A DNA stretch of 64,000 nucleotides, taken from contig ONRD01000008.1 of NCBI GenBank assembly GCA_900320185.1, positions 40,799 to 104,798 on the forward strand, given 5' to 3'. Numbering within the stretch: position 1 is the first letter of the stretch; the number at the start of each line of letters is the position of its first letter. Under the pieces are notes generated by a model. The model was not told where the DNA came from, searched no databases, and worked only from the letters and a program-made list of their open reading frames with translations. The position numbers were made by a program, and so were the translations under genes. The DNA comes from an uncultured Bacteroidales bacterium (GTDB lineage: Bacteria > Bacteroidota > Bacteroidia > Bacteroidales > UBA932). Shown here in pieces: positions 1-10,600 of the stretch.

Positions 1-2
1 AC

Positions 3-1055
3 GACCTCCAGTACCAGGCCTTCGCCCGGAAATGGCATCTGGCCATCCTGGAAACCGCAATACACGGGGACTGCCATGTCTGGGCGCATCCTGAATCGGG
101 GAGTGCCGCCGCCCTGATGAAAGTACTTTCAAAAGCAGGGGGGAAGACCGGACATCCCGAACTCGCAACGGTGCCATGGCTCATGTGGGGTCACTCCGGC
201 GGCGGCCACTGGACCCTTGCGATGCTCCGGGACTACCCCGGGAGGATACTCGCCGCCGTCTCATATTCAGCGGCCTTCGATCCCCAATGGGACTATCCCG
301 AAGCCGCCGCGCAGGTCCCCCTCCTGCTGCGCCATGCCGGGGCGGTGGATGAATTCGCCCTTTGCGAGACTACCGCACGCCACACCTTCGAAAAGCTCAG
401 GGCGATGGACGCTCCGGTTTCGATAGTGTACAACCGCGGGGAGAACCACAACCTGAGCCACCTGCGGGAAATGATGATCCCTTTTTTCGAGGCCGCCCTT
501 AGGGAAAGGCTTCCACGCAGGGAGGGAGAGCCCCTGCGGCCCGTCCGCACCGGCAGGACCTGGCTTGGCGACACACTCACGCTCATGGTGTTCCCCGAGA
601 AGGGGTTCAAGGAAGACAAGTCTGCAATGTGCCGCTTCCCCGACAAGGAATCAGCCCTGGCCTGGCAGGAATATGCAATCAAGAACGAAGTGGCTGACAA
701 GACTCCGCCTCCCCCACCTGAGAGTGTGGAGCTCATAGCCTGCGTGGAGACTTCCACCGGAGAGGGTGAACTGACGGTCAGATGGCATGCCGAAGCCGAC
801 CCCGAATCGGGGATCGACCACTTCAACATCCATGTGGAAGGGGTGGGCGTCTTCCGCTTCCCGGAACAAGGAACATTCCAGACCTACGACCGGAACGGCG
901 ACAACACCGTTCCTCCTTTCCCTCCCGCGACCGAGATTACGGTCCCGCTTCCCAAGGAAGGAGGGCCATCCGGAAAGATACGTGTCGAGGTGGAGACCGT
1001 CAGCGGGCACGGACGCCTTGTCTCCCGCAAGACAGGATGCACCGTCCGGCTCTGA
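3..1055 (+). CDS. Alpha/beta hydrolase with C-terminal beta-sandwich-like extension (5' partial)
   Basis: The frame is open from the first bases of the window, so the true start lies upstream. About 350 residues are visible. A nucleophile elbow GHSGGG sits near visible residue 65 and is typical of serine esterases/lipases of the alpha/beta hydrolase fold; a histidine in ENHNLSH about 85 residues later is the likely catalytic base. After a proline-rich linker (PPPPPE) there are about 115 residues that read like a fibronectin-III-type beta domain. Secretion is likely from this layout but the signal peptide is off the window. The gene is 27 bases upstream of the GH92 gene on the same strand, so it may be a carbohydrate esterase or depolymerase acting with it. 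The substrate is unknown. Confidence 0.75.
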   Translation, partial: DLQYQAFARKWHLAILETAIHGDCHVWAHPESGSAAALMKVLSKAGGKTGHPELATVPWLMWGHSGGGHWTLAMLRDYPGRILAAVSYSAAFDPQWDYPEAAAQVPLLLRHAGAVDEFALCETTARHTFEKLRAMDAPVSIVYNRGENHNLSHLREMMIPFFEAALRERLPRREGEPLRPVRTGRTWLGDTLTLMVFPEKGFKEDKSAMCRFPDKESALAWQEYAIKNEVADKTPPPPPESVELIACVETSTGEGELTVRWHAEADPESGIDHFNIHVEGVGVFRFPEQGTFQTYDRNGDNTVPPFPPATEITVPLPKEGGPSGKIRVEVETVSGHGRLVSRKTGCTVRL

Positions 1056-1082
1056 ACGTTAATCCCCTACAATACACATGAC

Positions 1083-3332
1083 ATGAACCACAAGACAATA
1101 AGCCTTTTGTCCGCAGCTGCCGCCTTGAGCCTTGCCTGCTCGACAGCGCGCACGCCGGTCCTACCTGACCCGGTGGACTGCGTCAATCCCTTGTGCGGAA
1201 CGGCGTCCACCTATCATCTTTCCACCGGAAACACTTATCCTGCAGTGGCTTTGCCGTGGGGGACGCATTTCTGGACTCCCCAGACTGGAAGGAACGGAGA
1301 CGGATGGACCTACACCTACTCAGCCACCCGTATCAGGGGATTCAAGCAGACCCACCAGCCAAGCCCGTGGATCAACGACTACGGCGCCTTCTCCATCATG
1401 CCTGTCACTACCGGACCGTTCATGGACGAGGAAAGGCGGCAGAGCTGGTTCTCGCACAAGGCGGAGACTGCCACTCCCTACTACTACAAAGTCTATCTGG
1501 CAGAACATGACGTGGTGGCGGAACTCGCACCTACCGAAAGGGCTGCCGCCTTCAGGTTCACCTACCCGGAAAGGGACACTTCCTACCTGGTGGTGGACGC
1601 CTACTCCGGTGGCCACGTCGAGGTCGACATGGAACGCAACGTCATCAGCGGCTGCTCCACGGCCAACCACGGAGGGGTCGCCGACGGATTCGGGAACTGG
1701 TTCGTGATAGAGTCCGACACCCCCTTCTGCGTGCAGGAAGTGGAAGGAAGCATCGCCATGGTAGGGTTCAGGACAGTACGCGGACAGGAAGTCTGCCTGC
1801 GGGTCGCATCTTCATTCATAAGCCCGGAACAGGCCGTCACCAACCTCGGTGAACTCGGAGGAAGGACCATCGACGAGGTGGCCGGGGACGGCCGCAGCCG
1901 TTGGAATGAAGTGCTGGGCAGGATCAAGGCCGAAGACGACGACATCGACAACCTCAGGACATTCTACTCCTGCCTGTACCGTTCCCTGCTCTTTCCAAGG
2001 GACCTGTCGGAAGTGGATGCCTCGGGGGAAAGGATCCACCGCAGCCCCTACGACGGAGGCATACACAAAGGCTACCTCTTCGGAGACACCGGGTTCTGGG
2101 ACACCTTCAGGTGCCTGTTCCCTCTTCTCGACCTGGTCTATCCGGACCAGGAGGCCAAGATGCAGGAAGGCCTGGTCAACACCTGGCTCGAGAGCGGTTT
2201 CCTGCCGGAGTGGGCCAGCCCCGGGCACCGCGGCTGCATGGTGGGCAACAACTCCGCCTCGGTGGTGGCAGGCGCCTTCGTGAAAGGCATCAGGGGCCAT
2301 GACGCGGAGCAGCTGTGGAAGGCCGTGACGCACGGAGCCCACGCCGTCCATCCTTCAGTTTCCTCGACCGGAAGGCTCGGGTGGGAATACTACGATTCCC
2401 TCGGCTACGTACCTTGCGACGTCGGGATCAGGGAGAGCGCCGCACGCACCCTTGAATATTCCTACGACGACTGGTGCATCTACACCTTCGGCAAGGCGCT
2501 GGGGAAGAGCGAGGAGGAACTCGCCCCCTACGCGAAGGCGGCCCTCAACTACCGCAACCTCTTCGACCCCGCTTACAGGTTGATGGCTGGAAGGAAGGCG
2601 GACGGAGAATTCGCAAGGCCCTTCAGCCCCCTCAAGTGGGGAGGCGACTTCACCGAAGGAAACAGCCTGCACTACACCTGGAGCGTGTTCCACGACCCGG
2701 ACGGTCTCGTCGAGCTGATGGGCGGAGAAGAAGGCTTCACGGCGAAACTCGACAGCATATTCACCATCCCGCCCCTGTACGATGACAGCTACTACGGAGG
2801 CACCATCCACGAGATACGCGAGATGCAGGTGATGAACATGGGCAACTACGCCCACGGGAACCAGCCGATCCAGCACATGCTCTACCTCTACGACTGGGGA
2901 GGGCAGCCATGGAAGGCCCAGCAGCGCATCCGGGAAGTCATGGACAAGTTCTACAACTCCAACTTCGACGGTTACTGCGGAGACGAGGACAACGGCCAGA
3001 CATCCGCCTGGTACGTGTTCTCCGCAATGGGATTCTACCCGGTCTGCCCCGCGTCGGATGAATATGCCATCGGCACTCCCCTGTTCAAGAAAGTCACCAT
3101 CACATTCCCCGACGGGAAGAAGACCGTCCTCAGCGCCCCCGGCAACTCCAGGGACAATTTCTACATAGACGCCGTCAAGCTCGACGGCAAGAGATGGGAC
3201 AAGGACTTCTTCACTCACAGGGACCTTTCCTCAGGCGTCCGCATCACCTACTCCATGAGCCCGGACCCGAACAAGGAAAGAGGGACGGCGGTGAAGGACA
3301 GGCCGTACTCGTTCTCGAGGGACAGGGACTGA
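1083..3332 (+). CDS. GH92 family exo-alpha-mannosidase, lipoprotein
   Basis: 749 residues, the usual size for GH92. These are calcium-dependent exo-acting alpha-mannosidases that trim mannose from N-glycans or mannans at the cell surface or in the periplasm. A lipoprotein signal ends at Cys19 (SLACS). Family signatures are the N-terminal VNPLCGTAS, GHRGCMVGNNSASV near residue 380, and DEDNGQTSAWY followed by FSAMGFYPV near residue 635, the conserved block of the catalytic (alpha/alpha)6 barrel. It follows the partial hydrolase by 27 bases. The linkage specificity (alpha-1,2, 1,3, 1,4 or 1,6) cannot be read from the sequence. A second GH92 lies at 47124-49331. Confidence 0.93.
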   Translation: MNHKTISLLSAAAALSLACSTARTPVLPDPVDCVNPLCGTASTYHLSTGNTYPAVALPWGTHFWTPQTGRNGDGWTYTYSATRIRGFKQTHQPSPWINDYGAFSIMPVTTGPFMDEERRQSWFSHKAETATPYYYKVYLAEHDVVAELAPTERAAAFRFTYPERDTSYLVVDAYSGGHVEVDMERNVISGCSTANHGGVADGFGNWFVIESDTPFCVQEVEGSIAMVGFRTVRGQEVCLRVASSFISPEQAVTNLGELGGRTIDEVAGDGRSRWNEVLGRIKAEDDDIDNLRTFYSCLYRSLLFPRDLSEVDASGERIHRSPYDGGIHKGYLFGDTGFWDTFRCLFPLLDLVYPDQEAKMQEGLVNTWLESGFLPEWASPGHRGCMVGNNSASVVAGAFVKGIRGHDAEQLWKAVTHGAHAVHPSVSSTGRLGWEYYDSLGYVPCDVGIRESAARTLEYSYDDWCIYTFGKALGKSEEELAPYAKAALNYRNLFDPAYRLMAGRKADGEFARPFSPLKWGGDFTEGNSLHYTWSVFHDPDGLVELMGGEEGFTAKLDSIFTIPPLYDDSYYGGTIHEIREMQVMNMGNYAHGNQPIQHMLYLYDWGGQPWKAQQRIREVMDKFYNSNFDGYCGDEDNGQTSAWYVFSAMGFYPVCPASDEYAIGTPLFKKVTITFPDGKKTVLSAPGNSRDNFYIDAVKLDGKRWDKDFFTHRDLSSGVRITYSMSPDPNKERGTAVKDRPYSFSRDRD

Positions 3333-3500
3333 GGGCGACGCCCTGGGCCCCCTGTCTACAAGGGGCGATGATTGATTGTCGGGACACAAGGTCCGAACGG
3401 TACGATAGTTGATAACTACTCCGGTCGGGGCAGCCCTGACGGACCCGGTAAAGGAAAGACGGGCCGCCCTGCAACAAGAAACAATTCTATTATCTGAAAA
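3333..3500. other. Intergenic region, no gene seen
   Basis: 168 bases between the GH92 gene and the amidohydrolase. There is an imperfect GC-rich inverted repeat just after the GH92 stop (about 3335-3370), but no T-run and no clear TAnnTTTG box. No coding signal is seen. Confidence 0.4.
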
Positions 3501-4052
3501 ATGGAAAAACTCAACCATCCGGCTATCCTGGTCGTCGACATGCTCAACGACTTCGTCACAGGCGCACTCGGCTGTGACCGTGGAAGGGCGATAGTCCCCG
3601 CTACAGCACGTCTCCTCAACGCTGCCCGTGAAAAGGGCGTTCCGGTTATCTTCTGCAACGACGCCCACATCAAGGGAATCGACCGCGAGCTGAAAATCTG
3701 GGGCGACCATGCCATCGCCGGCACTCCGGGAGCCGAAGTGATCCCTGAACTGGGGCTCTGCGACAAGGACTACGTGGTCCCCAAGAGGCGCTACAGCGGC
3801 TTCTTCCAGACCGACCTTGACATCCTGCTCAAGGAACTCGGAGTACAGACCGTGATCATCACCGGCCTCCACACGCATATGTGCTGCCGCCACACCTCAG
3901 CCGATGCTTTCTGCCTCGGCTACGATGTCGTCGTCGCCAAGGAGGCTACCAACTCTTTCACGGAGGAAGATTACCTGGGCGGCCTCGCCTACCTGAAGAC
4001 CTGCTACGGAGCCGACGCCTATTCGAACGACGAACTGATCGCCGCATTCTGA
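3501..4052 (+). CDS. Cysteine hydrolase, isochorismatase/nicotinamidase family
   Basis: 183 residues with the Asp-Lys-Cys triad of the isochorismatase-like fold: Asp13 in VVDMLNDF, Lys95 in VVPKRRYSGF, and Cys128 in GLHTHMCCRHTSADAF. The residue before the catalytic Cys and the cis-peptide region fit family hydrolases acting on amides or vinyl ethers. No signal peptide is present, so it is cytoplasmic. The substrate could be nicotinamide or another small amide; the sequence does not decide. Its 3' end overlaps the convergent GH78 gene by 34 bases. Confidence 0.88.
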   Translation: MEKLNHPAILVVDMLNDFVTGALGCDRGRAIVPATARLLNAAREKGVPVIFCNDAHIKGIDRELKIWGDHAIAGTPGAEVIPELGLCDKDYVVPKRRYSGFFQTDLDILLKELGVQTVIITGLHTHMCCRHTSADAFCLGYDVVVAKEATNSFTEEDYLGGLAYLKTCYGADAYSNDELIAAF

Positions 4053-6211
4053 TCCTTCAGGCGGAAACCTTCGGGAAGCACTATCTCCGCCTCCATGTTG
4101 GCGGGAAGATCCACGGACACGCTGCGCTCCTGCGGCGTGTCCTTTATTTCCATGAATATGGTGCCGCGGATGGTGGGTATCGACATCCGTGCATGCTCCA
4201 GGCCTCCCGGCTGAGGCTTTACGAGCACCTTGGAGAATCCCGGTTCCAGAGGGCTCACACCCATCAGCCGGAAAGGGATGACATTGCCGGGAGCCGCACC
4301 CCAAAGATGGTTCCAGTCCTGGTTCGGCTTGAAAGAATCGTCCCAGGCCTCGAGAGTGATGGTAGAGCCTGCCCTCAGCATGTTGAACCAGCTTCTCTTG
4401 GATGTGCCGGTCATCAGGTCCAGGGCCTCTGCCGCAGCACCGCCCTCATAGAGGGCTTCGAGAAGGAACTGCGCTCCGTACACGCTGCAGGCCATCCCTC
4501 TTGAAAGGATGAACCTTGTCACCGGAGCCTTGTACTTTTCCGGGACCAGGCCGAACAGGAGGGCGAACATGTTGGTGTGGAGGGAAGCATGGGTGGTCCC
4601 CTCTCCGTCCACATAGCGCTTCTGCTTCCTGTCGAAGAACTGCCTGTTGAATGCCTTGCGGAGCCTTTCAGCCTTTGCGGACAGCTCGGACGCATCGCCG
4701 TCCCTTCCTGTAACCTCCGCGATCCTGGCCATCAGGGACAGGGCCCTGTAGGCGTAGGCATTCACGACCGCATTGTAGTCGGTGTACACGAAGCCGTCAT
4801 CCTCCCCTCCGGTACCGGCGGCCAGGCCGGTCCCGCCTGAATGGGGCCAGTCGACGATGTCGCGGACCTTCTCCCTGCGGCGGATGGACTTCAGGAATGC
4901 CTCGTCCTGACCTTCCGACGTGGTCACAAGGCCGTTGGCGGCCACAAGGGATTCCAGGCAATGCGCCCTCAGCACATCGTAGTCACGGTTGAGGAGCCTG
5001 GAATCTCCTGTGTAGAGGTAGTCGTTCCAGGCTATGAGCACCGACTGGAGGATCCACTCCGTCGGCCATGTAGGATGCTCCAGAAGGTATTCGAGCGTAC
5101 GTCTGGACAGGGTGTACTCCCTGTCGGCCCCGTAATGGCACAGCTGGCTGATCAGCGCGTCGGCCTCATAGGGGATCCTCTCGCGGTCACCGTCCACGAA
5201 CAAACCGGTGAAGGAAGTCGCCTTGACCGAATACCTGCACAATTCCCAGACCTGGTCCAGGACCGGGTCGCTGCTGCCGAAGGAAGCGGCAGCGTCGTCA
5301 AAAGGATAGCTTACGGCTTCGCGGACAGCGTCGGAGGGCACGAAGGGTCCGCGATAGCCTTCGATCTCGCAGTAGCGGAACGGGACTACTTCGCCGATGA
5401 AGGCGGGCATGAGGACCGCTCCCGGACTGGTGTTCCGCCGGTCAGGCTTGTTGACAAGGCGGTATGTATGCGTCCCTTTCCGCAAGGGCAGCACATTCCT
5501 GCGATAGCGCACGCTCGTCGTCGGCTTGCGCATCACCCTTCCGTCCTGAAGCCTCTCCCCGATGTGTACCACCACAGTGTCGGCTCCGGTATCCGAGGAC
5601 AAGGTAAGGAGGAGCTGCCCGAAAGCGTCCCTCCCGAAATCCAGCACCTTCACTCCGCCCGAATCCTCCAGGAGCGAGGGGGACTGCCTTTCCTTCACCA
5701 AAGGGCAGGCCGGGGTTGCATATTCCTCGAGGGAACCTGCCGTCATGAAGGACTTGGCGGCAGACCACTCGCTCTCCCCTCCGGTATCGGTTTTCACCTT
5801 CACCTTCCAGTAATATACCTTTGACGGTTCCAGCAGCGCCCCGCCGTAAGGAACGGCCACGGAACCGGCTCCGTCCACCCAGCCGCTGTCCCACACGTCA
5901 CCCTCGGAAGCGGCTGCCTTCTGGGAAGAGGAGGACATGACGACCCTCCATGAGGTCTGGCGCGATGGCGCCCTGCCCGGCACCACCCAGCTCAATGACG
6001 GCCTGGAAGAACGGATACGCACCACCTGGAACCGATCCTGCCCGGCCGCGGTGACCTCGGGAAGCGACAGGTCGGTCGCATAGCCCCCGCACCATACGGT
6101 TTCCGTGTCGGTGACAAGGTCCGTACGAAGGCCTTCGGGCCGCTGGGCGTACAGGAGCGGACAAACAAGCGACACCAGGAACTGAGTTATGAAAATGGAT
6201 ACTTTCTGCAT
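4019..6211 (-). CDS. GH78-type alpha-L-rhamnosidase
   Basis: 730 residues with a cleavable signal (ends near LLYAQ). The N-terminal half has the fibronectin-like and jelly-roll domains of rhamnosidases, including GRDAFGQLLLTL and GERLQDGRVM. The catalytic (alpha/alpha)6 barrel follows, with VDGDRERIPYEADA near residue 337, matching the conserved GH78 acid-residue block (DGxRER..Y..D). The C-terminal beta domain ends shortly after LPEGF. The family removes terminal rhamnose from plant pectin, flavonoids or bacterial polysaccharides. It is divergent from the GH99-like operon and convergent, with a 34-base overlap, with the amidohydrolase gene. A TAnnTTTG box precedes it. Confidence 0.9.
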   Translation of the reverse strand: MQKVSIFITQFLVSLVCPLLYAQRPEGLRTDLVTDTETVWCGGYATDLSLPEVTAAGQDRFQVVRIRSSRPSLSWVVPGRAPSRQTSWRVVMSSSSQKAAASEGDVWDSGWVDGAGSVAVPYGGALLEPSKVYYWKVKVKTDTGGESEWSAAKSFMTAGSLEEYATPACPLVKERQSPSLLEDSGGVKVLDFGRDAFGQLLLTLSSDTGADTVVVHIGERLQDGRVMRKPTTSVRYRRNVLPLRKGTHTYRLVNKPDRRNTSPGAVLMPAFIGEVVPFRYCEIEGYRGPFVPSDAVREAVSYPFDDAAASFGSSDPVLDQVWELCRYSVKATSFTGLFVDGDRERIPYEADALISQLCHYGADREYTLSRRTLEYLLEHPTWPTEWILQSVLIAWNDYLYTGDSRLLNRDYDVLRAHCLESLVAANGLVTTSEGQDEAFLKSIRRREKVRDIVDWPHSGGTGLAAGTGGEDDGFVYTDYNAVVNAYAYRALSLMARIAEVTGRDGDASELSAKAERLRKAFNRQFFDRKQKRYVDGEGTTHASLHTNMFALLFGLVPEKYKAPVTRFILSRGMACSVYGAQFLLEALYEGGAAAEALDLMTGTSKRSWFNMLRAGSTITLEAWDDSFKPNQDWNHLWGAAPGNVIPFRLMGVSPLEPGFSKVLVKPQPGGLEHARMSIPTIRGTIFMEIKDTPQERSVSVDLPANMEAEIVLPEGFRLKDQNAAISSSFE

Positions 6212-6280
6212 GGCGGAAAATGTTTAATTACCGTGGGAGCGGACATGGGACTGAACCCCTGGAGCAAAGTCCGTCCATCC

Positions 6281-6313
6281 CAAAGGTAATCATTATTCCC
6301 GTCAAGTCCCAAG
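6281..6313 (-). promoter_or_regulatory. Predicted Bacteroidota promoter for the GH78 gene
   Basis: On the minus strand TACCTTTG (6288-6281) matches the -7 box TAnnTTTG. A CTTG at 6313-6310, 21 bases upstream, can serve as a weak -33 box. Transcription would start about 65 bases before the GH78 ATG. Confidence 0.5.
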
Positions 6314-6363
6314 GGTGACCGGCCATTTTGCCGTCATTTCTACAAAGAGTAAAGGGTTTTTGT

Positions 6364-6371
6364 TATATTTG
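6364..6371 (+). promoter_or_regulatory. Predicted -7 promoter box for the GH99-like operon
   Basis: TATATTTG matches TAnnTTTG and lies 45 bases before the ATG at 6417. No convincing TTTG -33 box is found at 17-23 bases, so this rests on the -7 box alone. Confidence 0.45.
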
Positions 6372-6416
6372 TCTATCGCCACATCCTGGAACAGATTTTA
6401 ATACATAACGATTCTC

Positions 6417-7589
6417 ATGAAAAAATCCTTGATCGCCTTGGCCTGCATCCTCGCCCTGGGCATCTGCGCAAAGGCGCAGCAGAAACAAAAGTACGACGTA
6501 GCAGCCTACCTGTATCCGGCATACGCCTATAACGATCCGCGTCTCCGTCCCTTCTGGCCGTCGGGGATGGGTGAATGGGAGACAGTGATGACCATGCAGC
6601 AGCGGAATCCCGGCCACTACTGGAACCGGAAGCCCCTGTGGGGTCCTGTCAACGAAGCCGACCCGGCAGTGATGGAAATGGAGATCGAACAGGCAACCCG
6701 CCACGGGGTCAACGTCTTCATCTTCGACTGGTACTGGTTCGACGGAAGGCCGTTCATGGAGACGACCCTCACGGAAGGCTTCCTGAAGGCGGCCAACAAG
6801 GACAAGATGAGTTTCTACCTCATGTGGGCCAACCACAATGTGGAAAACTACTGGGACACCAGGATCTCGTACCTGGGAGAACACAACATCATCTGGAAAG
6901 GTGGAGTGGACAGGGAAGAATTCGAAAAGATCTGCCGCAGGAACATCGAGATGTTCTTCAAGCAGCCCAACTACTACAAGATCGACGGCAAGCCCGTGTT
7001 CATGATCTACGAGGTTAGCACCTTCATCGAAGGCCTCGGCGGAGTGGACCAGGCCGTGGACGCCCTGAAATGGTTCCGCAAAGAGGTCAAGAAGGCAGGC
7101 TTCCCGGACCTTGAACTCCAGTTCACCATGTGGGATTCCCAGTTCAACTACAGCGGCTTCGACGCGGCCAAGACCGAGCGTCCAAGGGATGCGTTCATGA
7201 AGCAGCTCGGATTCAACAGCATGTCGCACTACCAGTTCTGCCACTTCATCAATGTCGATGACGACTACCAGAAGATCCTGGACCAGGCGTACAAGGAATG
7301 GGACAGGCTGGAGACCGAATTCACCCTGCCGTATTATCCCCATGTCAGCATCGGCTGGGACAACAGCCCCAGGACAAAGGTAAGCGCCGTGTCGAGGGAC
7401 AACACTCCGGAACGGTTCGAAGGCGCCCTGCGCAAGGCGAAGGCCTGGCTTGACGCCCGCCCCAAACACCACCCGCTCATCACCATCAACTCCTGGAACG
7501 AGTGGACGGAGACCAGCTACCTTGAGCCCGACGACAAGTACGGCTACGGCTATCTGGAGGCCGTCAGGAAAGTATTCGTGGAAGAGTAA
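6417..7589 (+). CDS. Secreted GH99-like / WbsX-type protein
   Basis: 390 residues with a cleavable signal peptide (KKSLIALACILALGICAKAQ). The mature protein has the WbsX/GH99-like TIM-barrel pattern: YLYPAYAYNDPR, VFIFDWYWFDGRPFMETTL, MWANHN, KPVFMIYEVSTF and ITINSWNEWTETSYLEP. GH99 enzymes are endo-alpha-mannosidases; many GH99-like proteins sit beside polysaccharide genes without a proven activity. This one is exported and first in an operon with DUF6067 and DUF5107 proteins (18-base gap to the next gene), so a glycan-degrading role is inferred. The catalytic glutamates have not been confirmed here. Confidence 0.85.
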   Translation: MKKSLIALACILALGICAKAQQKQKYDVAAYLYPAYAYNDPRLRPFWPSGMGEWETVMTMQQRNPGHYWNRKPLWGPVNEADPAVMEMEIEQATRHGVNVFIFDWYWFDGRPFMETTLTEGFLKAANKDKMSFYLMWANHNVENYWDTRISYLGEHNIIWKGGVDREEFEKICRRNIEMFFKQPNYYKIDGKPVFMIYEVSTFIEGLGGVDQAVDALKWFRKEVKKAGFPDLELQFTMWDSQFNYSGFDAAKTERPRDAFMKQLGFNSMSHYQFCHFINVDDDYQKILDQAYKEWDRLETEFTLPYYPHVSIGWDNSPRTKVSAVSRDNTPERFEGALRKAKAWLDARPKHHPLITINSWNEWTETSYLEPDDKYGYGYLEAVRKVFVEE

Positions 7590-7607
7590 CCCCAATAGGC
7601 ACACACA

Positions 7608-10600
7608 ATGGAATTACAAGGAAAGGGCCTGGTGGCAAAGGGTATCCTCGCTGTCCTTGCAGCGATTGCCATTGCAGGCTGCGCAGGCAGGACGGCCGGC
7701 TACCCCGACGGGGAAAGCCGCTACGGGGAGTTCGCCCCTGACGGGATACCGTTCCGCGTGGCGGACTCCAGCTGGACCATCGACATGAGAGGCAACCACA
7801 GGGCCGTGGTCTGCGTTGAAGACACTTCCGCAGGAGCCGTCCTGGCAAGGCTGCCATGGAGGCGGCCAGACCTGCAACCGGACTCGAAGAAGGTGGTGGT
7901 GACGGACGCATGCGACTCCGAGGTCACGGACGTGCTGGTCACGGAACTCACCCCGGAAGCAGGAGAAGTCATCTTCCGCCCTGCCGCCGGTGAAGGCACC
8001 TATTACATCTACTACCTGCCCTACAAGTGGCAGACCTGGTACATCAACGTGTCGGACTACCTTCCGGCTGAATATTCAGCCGACCCCGCCTGGGCGGAGA
8101 AAGCCGCCTCCGGGAAGGAAGGCCTGCCCCCTGCAAGGGTGGAATGCTTCGAAAGCGCCTCGAGGTTCAATTTCTGGACCCCGATGGGCCTGACGGCCAC
8201 AAGGGCCGAGACCGAAGCGCTAAGGGAAGCCGCCGGAAGGGACATGGTAGTGTTCCCCGAAGACAGGGCTTTTCCCATACAGTTCTCCAGGTACCTTCCC
8301 GCAAGGTGGACAAAAGTCCCGGAGGCATCCTTCAAGGGGCTGGCCCTCAGGGACGAGTACTATGCCTGGCAGCTTGGAGTCTGGGCGGCACGGAAGGACC
8401 TCCGCAACGTCAGGATCAGTTTCGACGGGCTCCGCAACGGCAGCAGCCTGATCCCTGCCGAAGAGATGACCTGCTTCAACCTTGAAGGGACGTCATGGGA
8501 CGGAAGCCGCCTGGACTTCAATGTGGACGTTCCGAAGGACAGGGTGCAGGCGATGTGGTGCGGAGTGATGATCCCGCGGGATGCCCGGCCGGGCACCTAC
8601 CATGGTACGGCCGTCGTTTCCGCCGAGGGCGTCGAGCCGCAGACGATATCCTTGGAAATCAAGGTTTCCGGCAAGGTCATCGAAGACCATGGGGATTCCG
8701 AGACATGGAGGCATTCACGCCTCCGCTGGCTCAACTCCACCATAGGGTTGGACAACGAACCCACCGCGAGGTTCAAGGAGATGGAAGTCTCCGGAAGCCG
8801 GATCGAAGCCACGGGGAAGAGTGTCGTCATAGGCGGCAACGGAATGGTCGGCAGCGCTGAAGTCAACGGTATCGGCATCCTGTCTTCCCCGATGAGGCTT
8901 GTGGTGGAACGGCAAGGCGGCACCACCGTGTTCGATGCCGGCGGGGCCGTCCCGCAGAAGAAGGCCGCCGGACTCGTGGAGTGGACCGCCTCGGGCGAGA
9001 AAGACGGCATCGGGTTCGAGCTCGAAGGGAACATGGAGTTCGACGGGCACCTGCACTTCAACGTCAGGATGACCTCGGACGAGGAAATACCCGTGAAGGA
9101 CATCCGTCTCGAAACCGTCTACTCGGCAGCCGCGTCCGAATACATGATCGGAATCGGATTCGACGGGGGCTACCGGCCGGAGAGATATTCATGGGACTGG
9201 AAGGGACCCTTCGACAGCTACTGGACTGGAGGCGCCAGGGCAGGCATGCACACCGAGTTCAGGGGCGGGACCTACCACGGTCCCCTGCTCTTCGCTTTCA
9301 ATCCACCCCCGCCCCCATTCTGGGACAACGACGGTAAGGGACGCATCCTTGTGGATGGCCGGAAAGGGAAGGAAGCCACCGTCACCGCCTCCACCGGACC
9401 TTGCAGCATAGGGAAGGTCCCCAAGGAGATGGAGTTCGCCCTCACGCTGACTCCGGCAACGGAGCCGGATCCGGCGAAACATTTCACGCAGAAATACTTC
9501 CATGCGGCTCCACAGGATTTTGACAGGGCCTCCGAGGACGGGGCGAACATCTGCAACATCCACCATGGCCAGAACCTGAATCCCTACATAAACTACCCCT
9601 TCATAGTCAGGGACTCCCTTTTCGCTTTCATAAACCACGAGCATGCCGAAGGGCGCATGGTGAAGCTCTACTACACGATGAGGGAACTTTCCGCACATTG
9701 TGAAGAACTATATGCCTTCCACAGCCTCGAACACCAGATAACGGCCCCTGGAGAGGGCGGAGGCAATGCCTGGCTCTGCGAGCATCTGGTCGAAGACTAC
9801 TGGCCGGCATGGTACACATCCCTCGACCATTTCCGGAAAGGAGATTCCGACCCGGCCCTGCAGATGGTAGGCTACTCCCGCTACATCAATTACTTCCTCG
9901 AAGGGGTCAGATGGATGGAACAGCATTACGACCTGGACGGGCTCTACATGGACGACCTGTCCTGCGACAGGGTCACCATGAAACGGCTCCGGAAAATCCT
10001 CGACAAGTACCATGAAGGCGCGCTTATCGACATGCATTCCAACACTTGGTACTCGAAGGGTCCGGCGAACCAGTACGCCGAGTTCTTCCCCTACCTGGAC
10101 AGGCTGTGGTTCGGGGAGAGTTTCCGCTACGACGACATGACCCCCGACCAGTGGTTCGTCACTTTCTCGGGAATCCCGTTCGGCCAGATGAGCGAAATGC
10201 TCCAGGACGGAGGGAACCGCTTCCTCGGGATGGTCTATGGCACCACCGCCCGCCATTCATGGGAGGGCGTAGACAACAGGAAGTCTCCGGTCCCCATGTG
10301 GAAATTCTGGGAGAAGTACCGGATACAGGAAGCCAGGATGCTTGGTTACTGGGATCCGGCCTGCCCTGTGAAGACATCCGACCCCGAGGTGAAAGCCACC
10401 GCCTATGTCAAGGACGGGGAAACCATAGTCTCCATAGGCAATTTCAGCGGCAGGGACAAGACCGTGCGGCTGGACATCGACTGGGAGGCCCTCGGAATCG
10501 ACAAGGCATCGGCCTCGATCACCGCTCCCTTCCTCAAGAACTTCCAGGAGGAGACAACCTTCAGGCCGGGAGACCCGATCCCCGTCAAGGCCAAGGAAGG

